DNA from: Oscillospiraceae bacterium
GTDB lineage: Bacteria > Bacillota > Clostridia > Oscillospirales > Ruminococcaceae
DNA length: 13,944 nucleotides
Assembly (NCBI GenBank): GCA_014858325.1
Contig: RKCM01000159.1
Location: 1-13,944, forward strand
Direction of reading: 5' to 3'
A program made the translations under genes and the position numbers. The notes beneath the pieces are model-generated. The model ran no database searches, had not been told where the DNA came from, and was given only the letters and a program-made list of their open reading frames with translations. This document shows, piece by piece, positions 1-7,009 of the stretch. Position 1 is the stretch's first letter. Every line of letters starts with the position of its first letter.

Positions 1-846
1 GCCGCCGGGGTTCTGGCAGAAGGTGCGCACCTTGTTCTTCCAGGGCTTGGGGTAGCCGATGAGCTTGGACTCATACAGCACCTTGTTCACCTTTTCCATC
101 ACCTCGTTGCGGCACTCTACGCGCACGCCGATGTCCACGGTGCCGGGCTTGTGGGCGATGTGGTGCTCGGCGCAGATCTTCTCCAACCAGTCCGCGCCGC
201 GGCGGCCGGTGCCGATGACGACGGTGTCCGCATAGACCGGGTGGGCCTCCGTCTCGCCCGGCTCCCGGATGAGGACGCCCTTGCACTCCTCGTTTTCGAG
301 GAGGATGTTCTCGCACTCGGTGCTAAACAGCATCTCCACGCCGTTGTCGGCCAGATAGTTCTGGATGGCGAGGTAGAGCTGCTGGGCTTTCTCGGTGCCC
401 AGATGGCGGATGGGGCAATCCACCAGCTTCAATCCGGCGTGGATGGCGTTTTTGCGGATTTCCTTGATGTCCTCGCCGGTGTAGATGCCCTCCACATGGG
501 GGTCTGCGCCGAACTCCAGATAGATCTTATCGGTGTAGTCAATGAGCTCCTGTGCAAACTCCTCGCCGATGAGGGAGGGCAGATCGCCGCCCACCTCATA
601 GGAAAGGCTCAGCTTGCCGTCGGAGAAGGCACCTGCCCCGGAAAAGCCGGTGGTGATGGCGCAGGTGGGGCGGCAGTTGACGCAGTGGCCCAGCTCTGCC
701 TTGGGGCAGTGGCGCTTTTCCACAGGCTTGCCTTTTTCCACCAGCAGGATCTTCTTCTTGCTGCCGTGGCGCAGCAGCTCCACAGCGGTAAAGATGCCGG
801 CCGGGCCGGCGCCCACGATGATGAGATCGTATTGGTTCTGATTCAT
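1..846 (-). CDS. NAD(P)/FAD-dependent dehydrogenase, COG2509-like (partial, C-terminus beyond left edge)
   Basis: Predicted flavoprotein oxidoreductase; the physiological substrate is not known for this family. The visible 282 residues start MNQNQYDLIIVGAGPAG, giving a beta-alpha-beta dinucleotide (FAD) motif GAGPAG at residues 12-17 and the acidic end of the second strand near residue 37. A Cys-rich segment (C47, C55, C58, C62) leads straight into the family-typical stretch TTGFSGAGAFSDGKL at about 65-79. Near the edge the motif RTFCQNPGG resembles the conserved Cys-Pro-Gly-Gly region of COG2509 proteins. The ATG at 844-846 lies 25 bases after the stop of the DUF308 gene, so it is probably the last visible member of the minus-strand operon. 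The four clustered cysteines could bind metal or a cluster, but that is inference. The reading frame is open to base 1, so the C-terminal part is missing from the window. Confidence 0.85.
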   Translation of the reverse strand, partial: MNQNQYDLIIVGAGPAGIFTAVELLRHGSKKKILLVEKGKPVEKRHCPKAELGHCVNCRPTCAITTGFSGAGAFSDGKLSLSYEVGGDLPSLIGEEFAQELIDYTDKIYLEFGADPHVEGIYTGEDIKEIRKNAIHAGLKLVDCPIRHLGTEKAQQLYLAIQNYLADNGVEMLFSTECENILLENEECKGVLIREPGETEAHPVYADTVVIGTGRRGADWLEKICAEHHIAHKPGTVDIGVRVECRNEVMEKVNKVLYESKLIGYPKPWKNKVRTFCQNPGG

Positions 847-871
847 AGCTCTTTTTATCCTTTACTTAAAA

Positions 872-1573
872 TCAATTGTCTTCCCGCTCCACTTCCGCGC
901 TCTCGTCCACATGGTCCAGCTCCACGGCGGTGGCTTCGGCGTCGGCGGGGGCCACATCGGGGGCGATGACGCCGTCGCCGTTCAGGTCACGGCCCGTGAC
1001 GGCTTCCAGCACCGACTGGGTCTCCGGGTGCAGCTTCAGGAAGCGCTTGACGGCGATCATGGTGTACAGGGCGCTCAGCAGGTTCAGCGCCCCCTCCACG
1101 ATGAGGATGACGCCAATGGCCATCACCAGCGTTTCCATGGCTCCAAAGGGGTCCACGATCATCACGATGCCCAGCACCACGCTCAAAAGCGCCAGCAGCA
1201 AAAAGCCTTTCCAGCTGCTGTACTCACAGCGGCGGAGCTCCAGCGCGTTCTGGATGCGGCCCAGACTGTCGAAGATGACGAAGAGACCGAACGCGATGGG
1301 CAGGATGCGCACGACGATGTCGCTGCGCAGGATGAGGAAGGCCCCCAGCCCCAGGCAGATCAGACCCGAGATGAGGGTGAGCTGGCTCTGGAAGATGCCG
1401 CGCTCCACGAGGAAGTACCGCACCAGCTGCACCACTGCGCAGACCAGCACCACGCCGCCCAGCGCATAGCAGACCACATTGAGGGCCACGCCCGGCACCA
1501 TGAGCAGAAAAACGCCCAGTGCCAGGTACAGCACGCTCATCAAGATCAGGTTCCATTTCAGTTTTTTGCCCAT
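872..1573 (-). CDS. DUF308 / HdeD-family membrane protein with EF-hand-like tail
   Basis: A 233-residue polytopic membrane protein of the HdeD/DUF308 type. About six hydrophobic helices come as two sets of three: roughly residues 8-28, 31-52 and 66-82 followed by 88-103, 123-141 and 147-170, matching the duplicated three-helix unit of DUF308. Members are small integral membrane proteins; HdeD of E. coli is linked to acid resistance, but for clostridial members no role is established. The hydrophilic C-terminal tail (after residue 175) is acidic and contains D196-L-N-G-D-G-V-I, a DxNxDG loop resembling calcium-binding EF-hand/dockerin loops. The ATG at 1571-1573 has a good Shine-Dalgarno (AGGAAGG, 7 bases away). 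It begins 39 bases after the MATE stop, consistent with co-transcription. Confidence 0.8.
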   Translation of the reverse strand: MGKKLKWNLILMSVLYLALGVFLLMVPGVALNVVCYALGGVVLVCAVVQLVRYFLVERGIFQSQLTLISGLICLGLGAFLILRSDIVVRILPIAFGLFVIFDSLGRIQNALELRRCEYSSWKGFLLLALLSVVLGIVMIVDPFGAMETLVMAIGVILIVEGALNLLSALYTMIAVKRFLKLHPETQSVLEAVTGRDLNGDGVIAPDVAPADAEATAVELDHVDESAEVEREDN

Positions 1574-1612
1574 AGGGATGCCTTCCTTTCCGTTTGTCGT
1601 TCTCTTTTGTTG

Positions 1613-2986
1613 TTACCGCTCCATGGGTTCGATGATGGTTTTGTGGATGCGTTTCATAAAGCCAAGGCTCAGCAGGACGCTGACCACCTCTGCGATGAGG
1701 AAGGACCACCAGACCATGTTCACATCGCCGGTCTTGCTCAGCAGCCAGGCTGCCGGGATCAGCACCACCAGCTGGCGGCAGACCGAGACGATGAGGCTGA
1801 ACACGCCGTTGCCCAGCGCCTGGAACACCGAGCCCAGCACCACGCCGATGCCTGCCAGCAAAAAGTGGGGGCAGATGATGCGCAAAGCCGGGATGCCGAT
1901 GGCCAGCATGGCGTCGCTGGCGGCAAAGATGCTCAGCACCTTACCCGGCGCAAACTGGAAGATGCAGAAACCGAGGAACATGATGGCCTCGGCGTAGCAG
2001 ATGGCCAGCCGGATGGTCTTTTTGACACGGGCCGGGTCGCGTGCGCCGTAGTTGTAGCTGATGATGGGCACCATGCCGTTGTTGAGGCCGAAGATAGGCA
2101 TGAAGACGAAGCTCTGCAGCTTGAAATACACGCCAAAGACGGCCACGGCGGTGGCGGAGAAGCCCATCAGGATCTGGTTCATGAAGAAGGTCATCACGCT
2201 GCCCACGCACTGCATGGCGATGCTGGGCAGGCCCACCACATAGATGCGGCGGATGGTCTCGGCGCTGGGGCAAAAGCCCCGGAAGCTGATCTGGATGTCC
2301 GGGTTCTTCTTCAGATTGAAGAAGATGGCACTGCCCGCACCGCAGAACTGGCCGATGACGGTGGCGACAGCCGCACCCGTGGTGCCGGAGAGCGCCTCGC
2401 CGCAGTAGCCAAAGATGAAGATGGGGTCGAGGATGATGTTGATGACGGCGCCGATGAGCTGGCTGATCATGCTGAGGTGGGTGCGCCCGGTGGCGGCCAG
2501 CAGCTTCTCGCTCATAGTCTGCAAAAACAGGCCCAGGCTGAACACACTGCACACCCGCAGGTAGCGGATGCCCTGCTCGGCGATCTCTACATCATCGGTC
2601 TGGGCGTAGAAGTAGGGGCGCATACAGGTCAGGCCGATGAGGAAGAAGACGGCAAAGCTGCAGAAGGCCAGAAAAATGCCGTTTTGGGCGGTCTTGTTGG
2701 CCCGCTCCTGATTTTTTTCGCCCAGGCTCTTGCTCAGCAGGGCGTTGACGCCCACGCCGGTGCCCACGCCCACGGCGATCATGACGTTTTGGAGGGAGAA
2801 GGCCAGAGAGACGGCGGTGAGGGCGCTCTCGCTGACGTGGGAGACGAAAACAGAGTCCACCACGTTGTACAGCGCCTGCACCAGCATGGACACCATCATG
2901 GGGACGCTGAGCTTGACCAGCAGGGGGTTGATGTCCATGGTGCCCATGATGTTCTCACGGGCGGCGGTTGCTTGATTTTCTTGCAC
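1613..2986 (-). CDS. MATE family efflux transporter
   Basis: A 457-residue multidrug and toxin extrusion (MATE/NorM-DinF type) antiporter, expected to export cationic or amphipathic compounds using a Na+ or H+ gradient across the cytoplasmic membrane. Its length is usual for the family and it shows about 12 hydrophobic helices in two six-helix halves. Typical sequence includes the start of helix 1 (NPLLVKLSVPMMVSMLVQA), the region VDSVFVSHVSESALTAVSLA, and a second half beginning near IRRIYVVGLPSIAMQ. The start codon is GTG (CAC at 2984-2986), supported by AAGGAG five bases upstream; an in-frame ATG at residue 14 has no comparable site. It follows the cytidylate kinase-like gene after a 135-base spacer containing hairpins. 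The substrate cannot be read from sequence. Confidence 0.92.
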   Translation of the reverse strand: MQENQATAARENIMGTMDINPLLVKLSVPMMVSMLVQALYNVVDSVFVSHVSESALTAVSLAFSLQNVMIAVGVGTGVGVNALLSKSLGEKNQERANKTAQNGIFLAFCSFAVFFLIGLTCMRPYFYAQTDDVEIAEQGIRYLRVCSVFSLGLFLQTMSEKLLAATGRTHLSMISQLIGAVINIILDPIFIFGYCGEALSGTTGAAVATVIGQFCGAGSAIFFNLKKNPDIQISFRGFCPSAETIRRIYVVGLPSIAMQCVGSVMTFFMNQILMGFSATAVAVFGVYFKLQSFVFMPIFGLNNGMVPIISYNYGARDPARVKKTIRLAICYAEAIMFLGFCIFQFAPGKVLSIFAASDAMLAIGIPALRIICPHFLLAGIGVVLGSVFQALGNGVFSLIVSVCRQLVVLIPAAWLLSKTGDVNMVWWSFLIAEVVSVLLSLGFMKRIHKTIIEPMER

Positions 2987-3040
2987 GATTGCTCCTTTTG
3001 GTTTGTATGTTCCGTATTTTTGGTTGGTTCTATACCCGAA

Positions 3041-3074
3041 ACGTGGGCAGGACAGCTTCCTGCCCTACCCACGT
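3041..3074 (-). other. Strong inverted repeat (hairpin) in spacer between kinase-like and MATE genes
   Basis: A perfect 8-bp stem, GGGCAGGA (3045-3052) with TCCTGCCC (3058-3065) around a 5-base loop, is flanked by ACGT at 3041-3044 and ACGT at 3071-3074; an alternative outer pairing is ACGTGGG with CCCACGT. On the minus strand only a very short T stretch follows, so it is a poor intrinsic terminator. It may partly attenuate read-through into the MATE gene or stabilise mRNA. Confidence 0.45.
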
Positions 3075-3091
3075 TCCTTCATTGTTTTTGT

Positions 3092-3111
3092 GCCGCCCGC
3101 TCCGGGGCGGC
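3092..3111. other. GC-rich hairpin just downstream of the kinase-like gene
   Basis: GCCGCCC (3092-3098) pairs perfectly with GGGCGGC (3105-3111) around a 6-base loop. It begins 10 bases beyond the stop codon of the cytidylate kinase-like gene. In that gene's direction it is followed by an A-rich, not T-rich, stretch, so it is not a classical Rho-independent terminator. Its role as a 3'-end or processing structure is a guess. Confidence 0.4.
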
Positions 3112-3121
3112 CGGGCTGTGC

Positions 3122-3727
3122 TCAGCCCTCGGTCTTCTCCTTGGCGGCCACGGCGTCCAGGATCATCTTCACGCAGGTCTCGCGGCCCAGGGCGGCGTTG
3201 ATGGCCAGATCGTAGTTGTGGGCGTCGCCCCAGCGGTTCTGGGTGTAGTAGTTGTAGTAGGCCGCGCGGTTGCGGTCGGTCCGCTCGATCTCTTCCTTGA
3301 TGCCCTTCTCGTCCTTGGCTTTCACCAGCGGGTCGGTCTTGGCCAGCTCCCGCCGCCACTCCACGGGGGCGTAGAGGAAGACGCGGAGCACATCTTTGCG
3401 CTCCCGCAAAACGTAATCGCCGCAGCGGCCCAGAATGACACAGGGGCCCTCCTCGGCCAGCTGCTTGATGATGCGGCTCTGCAGGATGAAGACCTGATCG
3501 CCCAGCGGCAACTCGTTGCCCATGGTGTACAGGCTGTACAGCAGGCTGTGGGTATGGCGCTTCTCGCTGGCGGCCACGGCCTCCTCGGACAAGCCGGAGT
3601 GCTTGGCAGCCATGGTGATGAGCTCCTTATCGTACAGCTTCACGCCCAGTGCATTTGCCACATCCTCTGCGATGTAGTTGCCGCCCGTGCAATATTCACG
3701 TCCAATGGTCACGATGGTTTTTGCCAT
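3122..3727 (-). CDS. Cytidylate kinase-like family protein
   Basis: A 201-residue P-loop protein of the cytidylate kinase-like (Cytidylate_kin2) family found widely in Clostridia and Bacteroidetes. The N-terminus TIVTIGREYCTGGNYIA (residues 5-20) matches the family's TIGREFGSGG-type phosphate loop, here with Cys-Thr-Gly-Gly-Asn. It also has the hydrophobic strand and Arg motif CVILGRCGDYVL (about 96-107) and the basic DRNRAAYYNYYT segment (151-162), which corresponds to the family's lid/phosphate-binding arginines. Family members lack a classical GxxGxGKT loop, so nucleotide phosphorylation activity should not be assumed. The ATG at 3725-3727 has a strong AGGAGG site that overlaps the stop codon of the preceding C39-like gene (13-base gap), indicating translational coupling. 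In other genomes these proteins often sit beside exporters, as here with MATE. Confidence 0.85.
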   Translation of the reverse strand: MAKTIVTIGREYCTGGNYIAEDVANALGVKLYDKELITMAAKHSGLSEEAVAASEKRHTHSLLYSLYTMGNELPLGDQVFILQSRIIKQLAEEGPCVILGRCGDYVLRERKDVLRVFLYAPVEWRRELAKTDPLVKAKDEKGIKEEIERTDRNRAAYYNYYTQNRWGDAHNYDLAINAALGRETCVKMILDAVAAKEKTEG

Positions 3728-3740
3728 AATGGATCTCCTC

Positions 3741-5153
3741 CTATGTATCTGTATGGTTCAACAGGCGGGGTGCCGGGCTGACCGGGAGGTCGGCCGGGCT
3801 TCCGCCCTGAAGATCGAGTTCAAACGCCTCCGGGGGCTTTTCGGGCACCGGGAGGCGGACCTCCGCCACCCGCATGGAGCCGGTCTGGTCCACGGCATAG
3901 ACGCTGTAGCGCCCGCCCTGGGCCAGCTGCTCGGGGCCGAACCGCACGCTGCCGCCTGCGGTCCGCTCCATCCGCCGGAAGGTGCGGTGGGCGGTGGTGG
4001 CGTGGGCAATGCCGTCGTGGAAGCTGGCGGCCACCCAGCCGGAGAAATCCTCCGGCAGCGGGTCGCTCTGGCCCCGCTGGAGAAAGGCATAGACCCCCGG
4101 CTCCTCCCCTTTTTCCAGCTCACAGAGGGTGCGCTGGGGGCGGCAGACCTTGCTGCCCCGCTCCTTGGCCCGGAGGGCAATGGCCCGGCCGGTGAAGTAG
4201 CGCTGGAAATCCGTCAGGGCCATGGTGCAGTTCACGGCCCCGTCGCTGTCGGCAGTGGGGTCGTTGAGAAGGACAAAATCCGCCAGCACCGCGTCGTCGT
4301 GGCCGAAGCCCCGCAGGCCCATCCAGACGCCCACCGGGTCCCGCTGGCCCTTGAGCCGCCGCTCCACCCGCACAGCCACCGAGCAGCCGTCGTGGATCTG
4401 GGCCCGGAGGTCCTTCAGGTCCATCCAGGCCTGCCAGCAGGGGTAGCCGCAGCAGCCGGCGGCAGCCGCAGCAAAGGCTCCGTTGGAGGTGGTGTTGCTG
4501 GCCATATCCTCCATGGTGTAGGCCACCTCCTCCGGCAGGATGTCCTCGCCCCAGCGGTTCATCAGAGCCGCCATCACAAGGGGCAGGTCCATATCCCGGC
4601 CAAAGCTGGGGTCGTGGGCGGAGAGACAGTATTCCGGCAGGTAGAGCCGCCGGTTGATGGGGTGGCCCGCCTGCTTTTCCCAGGCCAGAGGCCGCACCGC
4701 CGCCGCCAGCAGTCGCAGCTCCGGGGTGATCTTTTCGTCGTTGGTGGAAAGGTTCACCTGCAGCTGCACCCCGGTGCCGCCGCCCGGAGAAGCCACCGTG
4801 ACGGTGTCCCCCAGCAGGAAGACCAGCCCGTCGTCGCTCTGGGCGTTGGCGCTGCGGCGGGGGTAATCCGGGGCCCACTTGCCAAAGCTCATCCAGCCGG
4901 TCCAGGCGTTTCCGGCGTAGACCCGGCACCGCACCTCCACCATGGTGTTGTGGGGGGCGTAGGCGTTCCAGCTGACGTTCAGGTTGCAAAAAGCGGGCAC
5001 CGCAAACTCCGGGGTGGTGTAGCTGCCGTAGGGCAGGTAGCGGCCCGCCGCGCTGTCCAGCACCACGCCGCCGTTTTCCAGCGCTACATTATCCAGCTGG
5101 CCCCGGGAGAAGGTTTCGGTGCCCTGCAAGACCAGATTGTTCCGCTGTTCCAT
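3741..5153 (-). CDS. C39-peptidase-like protein lacking catalytic Cys and His (putative pseudopeptidase)
   Basis: A 470-residue protein. Residues about 10-155 form a beta-rich N-terminal domain (Y42-G-S-Y, W62-N-A, W84-T-G-W, W93), and residues about 165-325 resemble the C39-like papain-fold domain of actinobacterial C39 family peptidases, which share this two-domain layout. By eye alignment, the usual W-C-S-P-T-S catalytic Cys site corresponds to M188-D189-L190-P191, and the usual G-H-hydrophobic-GF site to G275-V276-W-M-G-L-R-G-F, so Cys is Asp and His is Val; the following N297-D-P is kept. The C-terminal 110 residues look like a small beta domain. There is no signal peptide, suggesting a cytoplasmic protein. 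The start at 5151-5153 was chosen for its GGAGGG site about 8 bases upstream; a longer frame to 5240 overlaps the upstream gene. The fold call is from memory of the family, so moderate confidence. Confidence 0.6.
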   Translation of the reverse strand: MEQRNNLVLQGTETFSRGQLDNVALENGGVVLDSAAGRYLPYGSYTTPEFAVPAFCNLNVSWNAYAPHNTMVEVRCRVYAGNAWTGWMSFGKWAPDYPRRSANAQSDDGLVFLLGDTVTVASPGGGTGVQLQVNLSTNDEKITPELRLLAAAVRPLAWEKQAGHPINRRLYLPEYCLSAHDPSFGRDMDLPLVMAALMNRWGEDILPEEVAYTMEDMASNTTSNGAFAAAAAGCCGYPCWQAWMDLKDLRAQIHDGCSVAVRVERRLKGQRDPVGVWMGLRGFGHDDAVLADFVLLNDPTADSDGAVNCTMALTDFQRYFTGRAIALRAKERGSKVCRPQRTLCELEKGEEPGVYAFLQRGQSDPLPEDFSGWVAASFHDGIAHATTAHRTFRRMERTAGGSVRFGPEQLAQGGRYSVYAVDQTGSMRVAEVRLPVPEKPPEAFELDLQGGSPADLPVSPAPRLLNHTDT

Positions 5154-5202
5154 GGCACAGTCCCTCCTTTCCCGGTCTCCGTAAAAAATCAAATCTGCGC
5201 CC

Positions 5203-6039
5203 TTACAGGCGGGGTTCTTCTTCGCCCTGCTCGGCGGCAAGCTCTGCCTCCAGCTGGGCGTCCTTCAGTTTGCGGATGTTCTCCTCGATGTGGAAGACGT
5301 GGTCGAGGTCGCCGTAGACGATCTGGCAGCAGACCTCCACCTGGAACCAGAAGCCGAACACCAGCATGAGCAGAAGGCCCAGCGGCACGCACAGGATGAC
5401 GAGCCCCCAGAACAGGATGGTGACCAGCGACGCCGCCAGCGCGTGGGGCAGAAAAGCGATCATGCAGTTGAGGCTGTTCTTCACCGTCCGGGCAAAGGGC
5501 TGGTCCAAAAGCACCACCTGGGGCCAGAAATAGGCGAAGAGCATGTGGAAGATCAGCAGGTTCAGCACCGTGGCCACCCACATGCCCACCCCCACGTTGG
5601 TGCCGTGGTACAGCATGTTGAAGCAGAAATACACGAGGAAGATCTGCAGCGTGATCACCACGCAGTAGAATACGCCCGGCAGGATGCTGGCCTTGAAGTT
5701 CTGCTTAAAGGCCCGGCGGTAGGTGGTCCACCAGTAGCCCGCCTCGTCCCGCAGGGCCCGCAGCACGGTGTCATACATCCCGGCCAGTACGGGGCCTGCC
5801 AGAATGCCGCCCACTGCCGCCGAGAGCAGCATCACGGGCAGGCTGTTCATCAAAAAGCCGATATACACCAGGCAGATGACGGGCACAAAGCCCAGGCAGG
5901 TGAGCAGATTTGCCAGAAACATCCCGCTCATATCCCGGCCTACCAGCTCAAAAAAGCGGCCAAGGCCGGTCTTGCGGGGGGCGTCCTTCTCAACGCCGTG
6001 CCCGGCTTTGAAATCGTTTGCCGAAGGGAATAAACTCAT
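5203..6039 (-). CDS. YesL/DUF624-like integral membrane protein
   Basis: A 278-residue polytopic membrane protein. Hydrophobic segments lie at about 38-62, 66-88, 116-140, 150-175, 193-215 and 216-235. The loop after the second helix, GPVLAGMYDTVLRALRDEAG then WWTTYRRAFKQNFKAS (about 82-118), matches the YesL/DUF624 pattern of a small-residue helix, a Tyr/Asp motif and F-K-x-N-F-K. The C-terminus is a charged, probably helical cytoplasmic tail (EENIRKLKDAQLEAELAAEQ). DUF624 proteins often neighbour carbohydrate transport genes, but no such neighbour is seen here and the role is unknown. The ATG at 6037-6039 has an AGAGAGGA site about 10 bases away; alternative ATG (6075) or TTG (6096) starts would add 12 or 19 residues and are less well supported. 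It is first in the minus-strand operon. Confidence 0.72.
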   Translation of the reverse strand: MSLFPSANDFKAGHGVEKDAPRKTGLGRFFELVGRDMSGMFLANLLTCLGFVPVICLVYIGFLMNSLPVMLLSAAVGGILAGPVLAGMYDTVLRALRDEAGYWWTTYRRAFKQNFKASILPGVFYCVVITLQIFLVYFCFNMLYHGTNVGVGMWVATVLNLLIFHMLFAYFWPQVVLLDQPFARTVKNSLNCMIAFLPHALAASLVTILFWGLVILCVPLGLLLMLVFGFWFQVEVCCQIVYGDLDHVFHIEENIRKLKDAQLEAELAAEQGEEEPRL

Positions 6040-6125
6040 GGGTTTTGGTTCCTCTCTTGCAGCGTTTGGGTGCATCGCGGATCGTCTCTCCCGCAAAGCA
6101 CCATTGTGCTGTCTTTCTGATTATA

Positions 6126-6154
6126 AATATACCCGGATTTTGTGGATTTTGCAA
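6126..6154 (-). promoter_or_regulatory. Predicted sigma-A promoter for the minus-strand operon
   Basis: On the minus strand, TTGCAA (6154-6149) is separated by exactly 17 bases from TATATT (6131-6126), immediately followed by a second -10-like TATAAT (6125-6120). The predicted start is near 6115, leaving a leader of about 75 bases before the DUF624-like ATG at 6039. This is the most A+T-rich part of the intergenic region. Confidence 0.55.
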
Positions 6155-6212
6155 GCTGCAAAGGGCCCCATTTGTAAAAAAAGTATTTTCTCTCCCTTTT
6201 TAGCCGGAAGTG

Positions 6213-6221
6213 TGTTACAAT
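6213..6221 (+). promoter_or_regulatory. Possible extended -10 promoter for the plsC unit
   Basis: TGT-TACAAT (6213-6221) forms a TGn-extended -10 with a good hexamer; no convincing -35 element is visible 16-18 bases upstream. It lies about 50 bases before the acyltransferase ATG and is placed divergently to the minus-strand promoter about 60 bases away. The call rests on the -10 alone. Confidence 0.4.
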
Positions 6222-6272
6222 AAGCTGAGCCTTTTTCGGCTATCTGCAAGGAAAAAGAAGGAGGAATCCCTC

Positions 6273-6998
6273 ATGAGCATTTTACGCACCATAGCCATGT
6301 TTGTCTATCTGTTTGGCTATATGATCGTCCACTACGGCGTGCTGCGCCGGGCCGAACGGCTGCTGGCCGCCGGGGACACCGAGGCCGTCCGCGCCATCGT
6401 GGTGCAGCACATCCCCCACTGGGCCAAAGGCATCCTGCGCGTTACCGGCGTGCAGCTGACCGTGGAAGGGCTGGAGAATATCCCGAAAAACACCGCCTGC
6501 GTCTTTGTGGGCAACCACCGCAGCTACTATGACATCCCCCTGCTGCTGGCCGGGCTGGACCAGCCCTACGGCATCCTCGCCAAGGAGGAGCTGGCGAAGA
6601 TCCCCCTGCTCAACCGCTGGATGAAGCTGCTGGGCTGCGTGTTCGTCCAGCGCGACGACGTGCGCGCTTCCGTCCGGGCGCTGAACGATGCCTCCGCCAT
6701 CGTGGAGAGCGGCCGCAGCTTCGTCATCTTCCCCGAGGGCACCCGCTACAAGGGCGAGGAGGGCGGCGCTGGCGAGTTCAAGGCCGGCGCCTTCCGCATC
6801 GCCGTCAAGGCCGGGGCCCCGGTGGTGCCGGTGGCCATCACCGGCGCACGGGCCCTGTTTGAGAACCACGGCAACCGCTGCTTCCCGGGCGCGGTGCACA
6901 TCAAGGTGCTGCCCCCCATCCAGACCGTCGGCATGAGCCGCGCCGAGCAAAAGCAGCTGCCGGACGCGGTGCGGCAGACGATTTTAGCAGAGCTTTAA
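6273..6998 (+). CDS. plsC: 1-acyl-sn-glycerol-3-phosphate acyltransferase (PlsC family)
   Basis: A 241-residue membrane-associated acyltransferase expected to acylate lysophosphatidic acid to phosphatidic acid in phospholipid synthesis, using acyl-ACP, acyl-CoA or acyl-phosphate donors. The catalytic HX4D motif is NHRSYYD (N81-D87), and the acceptor-binding motif FPEGTR is at 153-158, followed by F-K-A-G-A-F-R-I-A and by VVPVAITGA (184-192), all in family order and spacing. A hydrophobic N-terminal helix (about 5-23) probably anchors it to the membrane. The ATG at 6273 was chosen because AAGGAGGA lies about 7 bases upstream; the frame extends to 6210 without a comparable site. It precedes an unknown membrane protein by 11 bases. 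Confidence is high for the family and moderate that it is the housekeeping plsC rather than a paralogue. Confidence 0.9.
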   Translation: MSILRTIAMFVYLFGYMIVHYGVLRRAERLLAAGDTEAVRAIVVQHIPHWAKGILRVTGVQLTVEGLENIPKNTACVFVGNHRSYYDIPLLLAGLDQPYGILAKEELAKIPLLNRWMKLLGCVFVQRDDVRASVRALNDASAIVESGRSFVIFPEGTRYKGEEGGAGEFKAGAFRIAVKAGAPVVPVAITGARALFENHGNRCFPGAVHIKVLPPIQTVGMSRAEQKQLPDAVRQTILAEL

Positions 6999-7009
6999 CA
7001 GGAGAGCCT

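Noticed and set aside
911..3781. 956-codon open frame on the plus strand
   Set aside because: It lies antisense to the DUF308, MATE and kinase-like genes. Its product is a low-complexity His/Asp/Gln/Ala-rich sequence typical of the complement of G+C-rich coding DNA, and it crosses gene boundaries.
5154..5240. Longer start for the C39-like protein
   Set aside because: It overlaps the end of the DUF624-like gene by 38 bases. The ATG at 5153 has a good Shine-Dalgarno and the extension looks like non-coding composition.
3678..5369. 563-codon plus-strand frame
   Set aside because: It is antisense to the C39-like gene, with Gly/Ala/His/Arg-rich composition and no motif or ribosome binding site.
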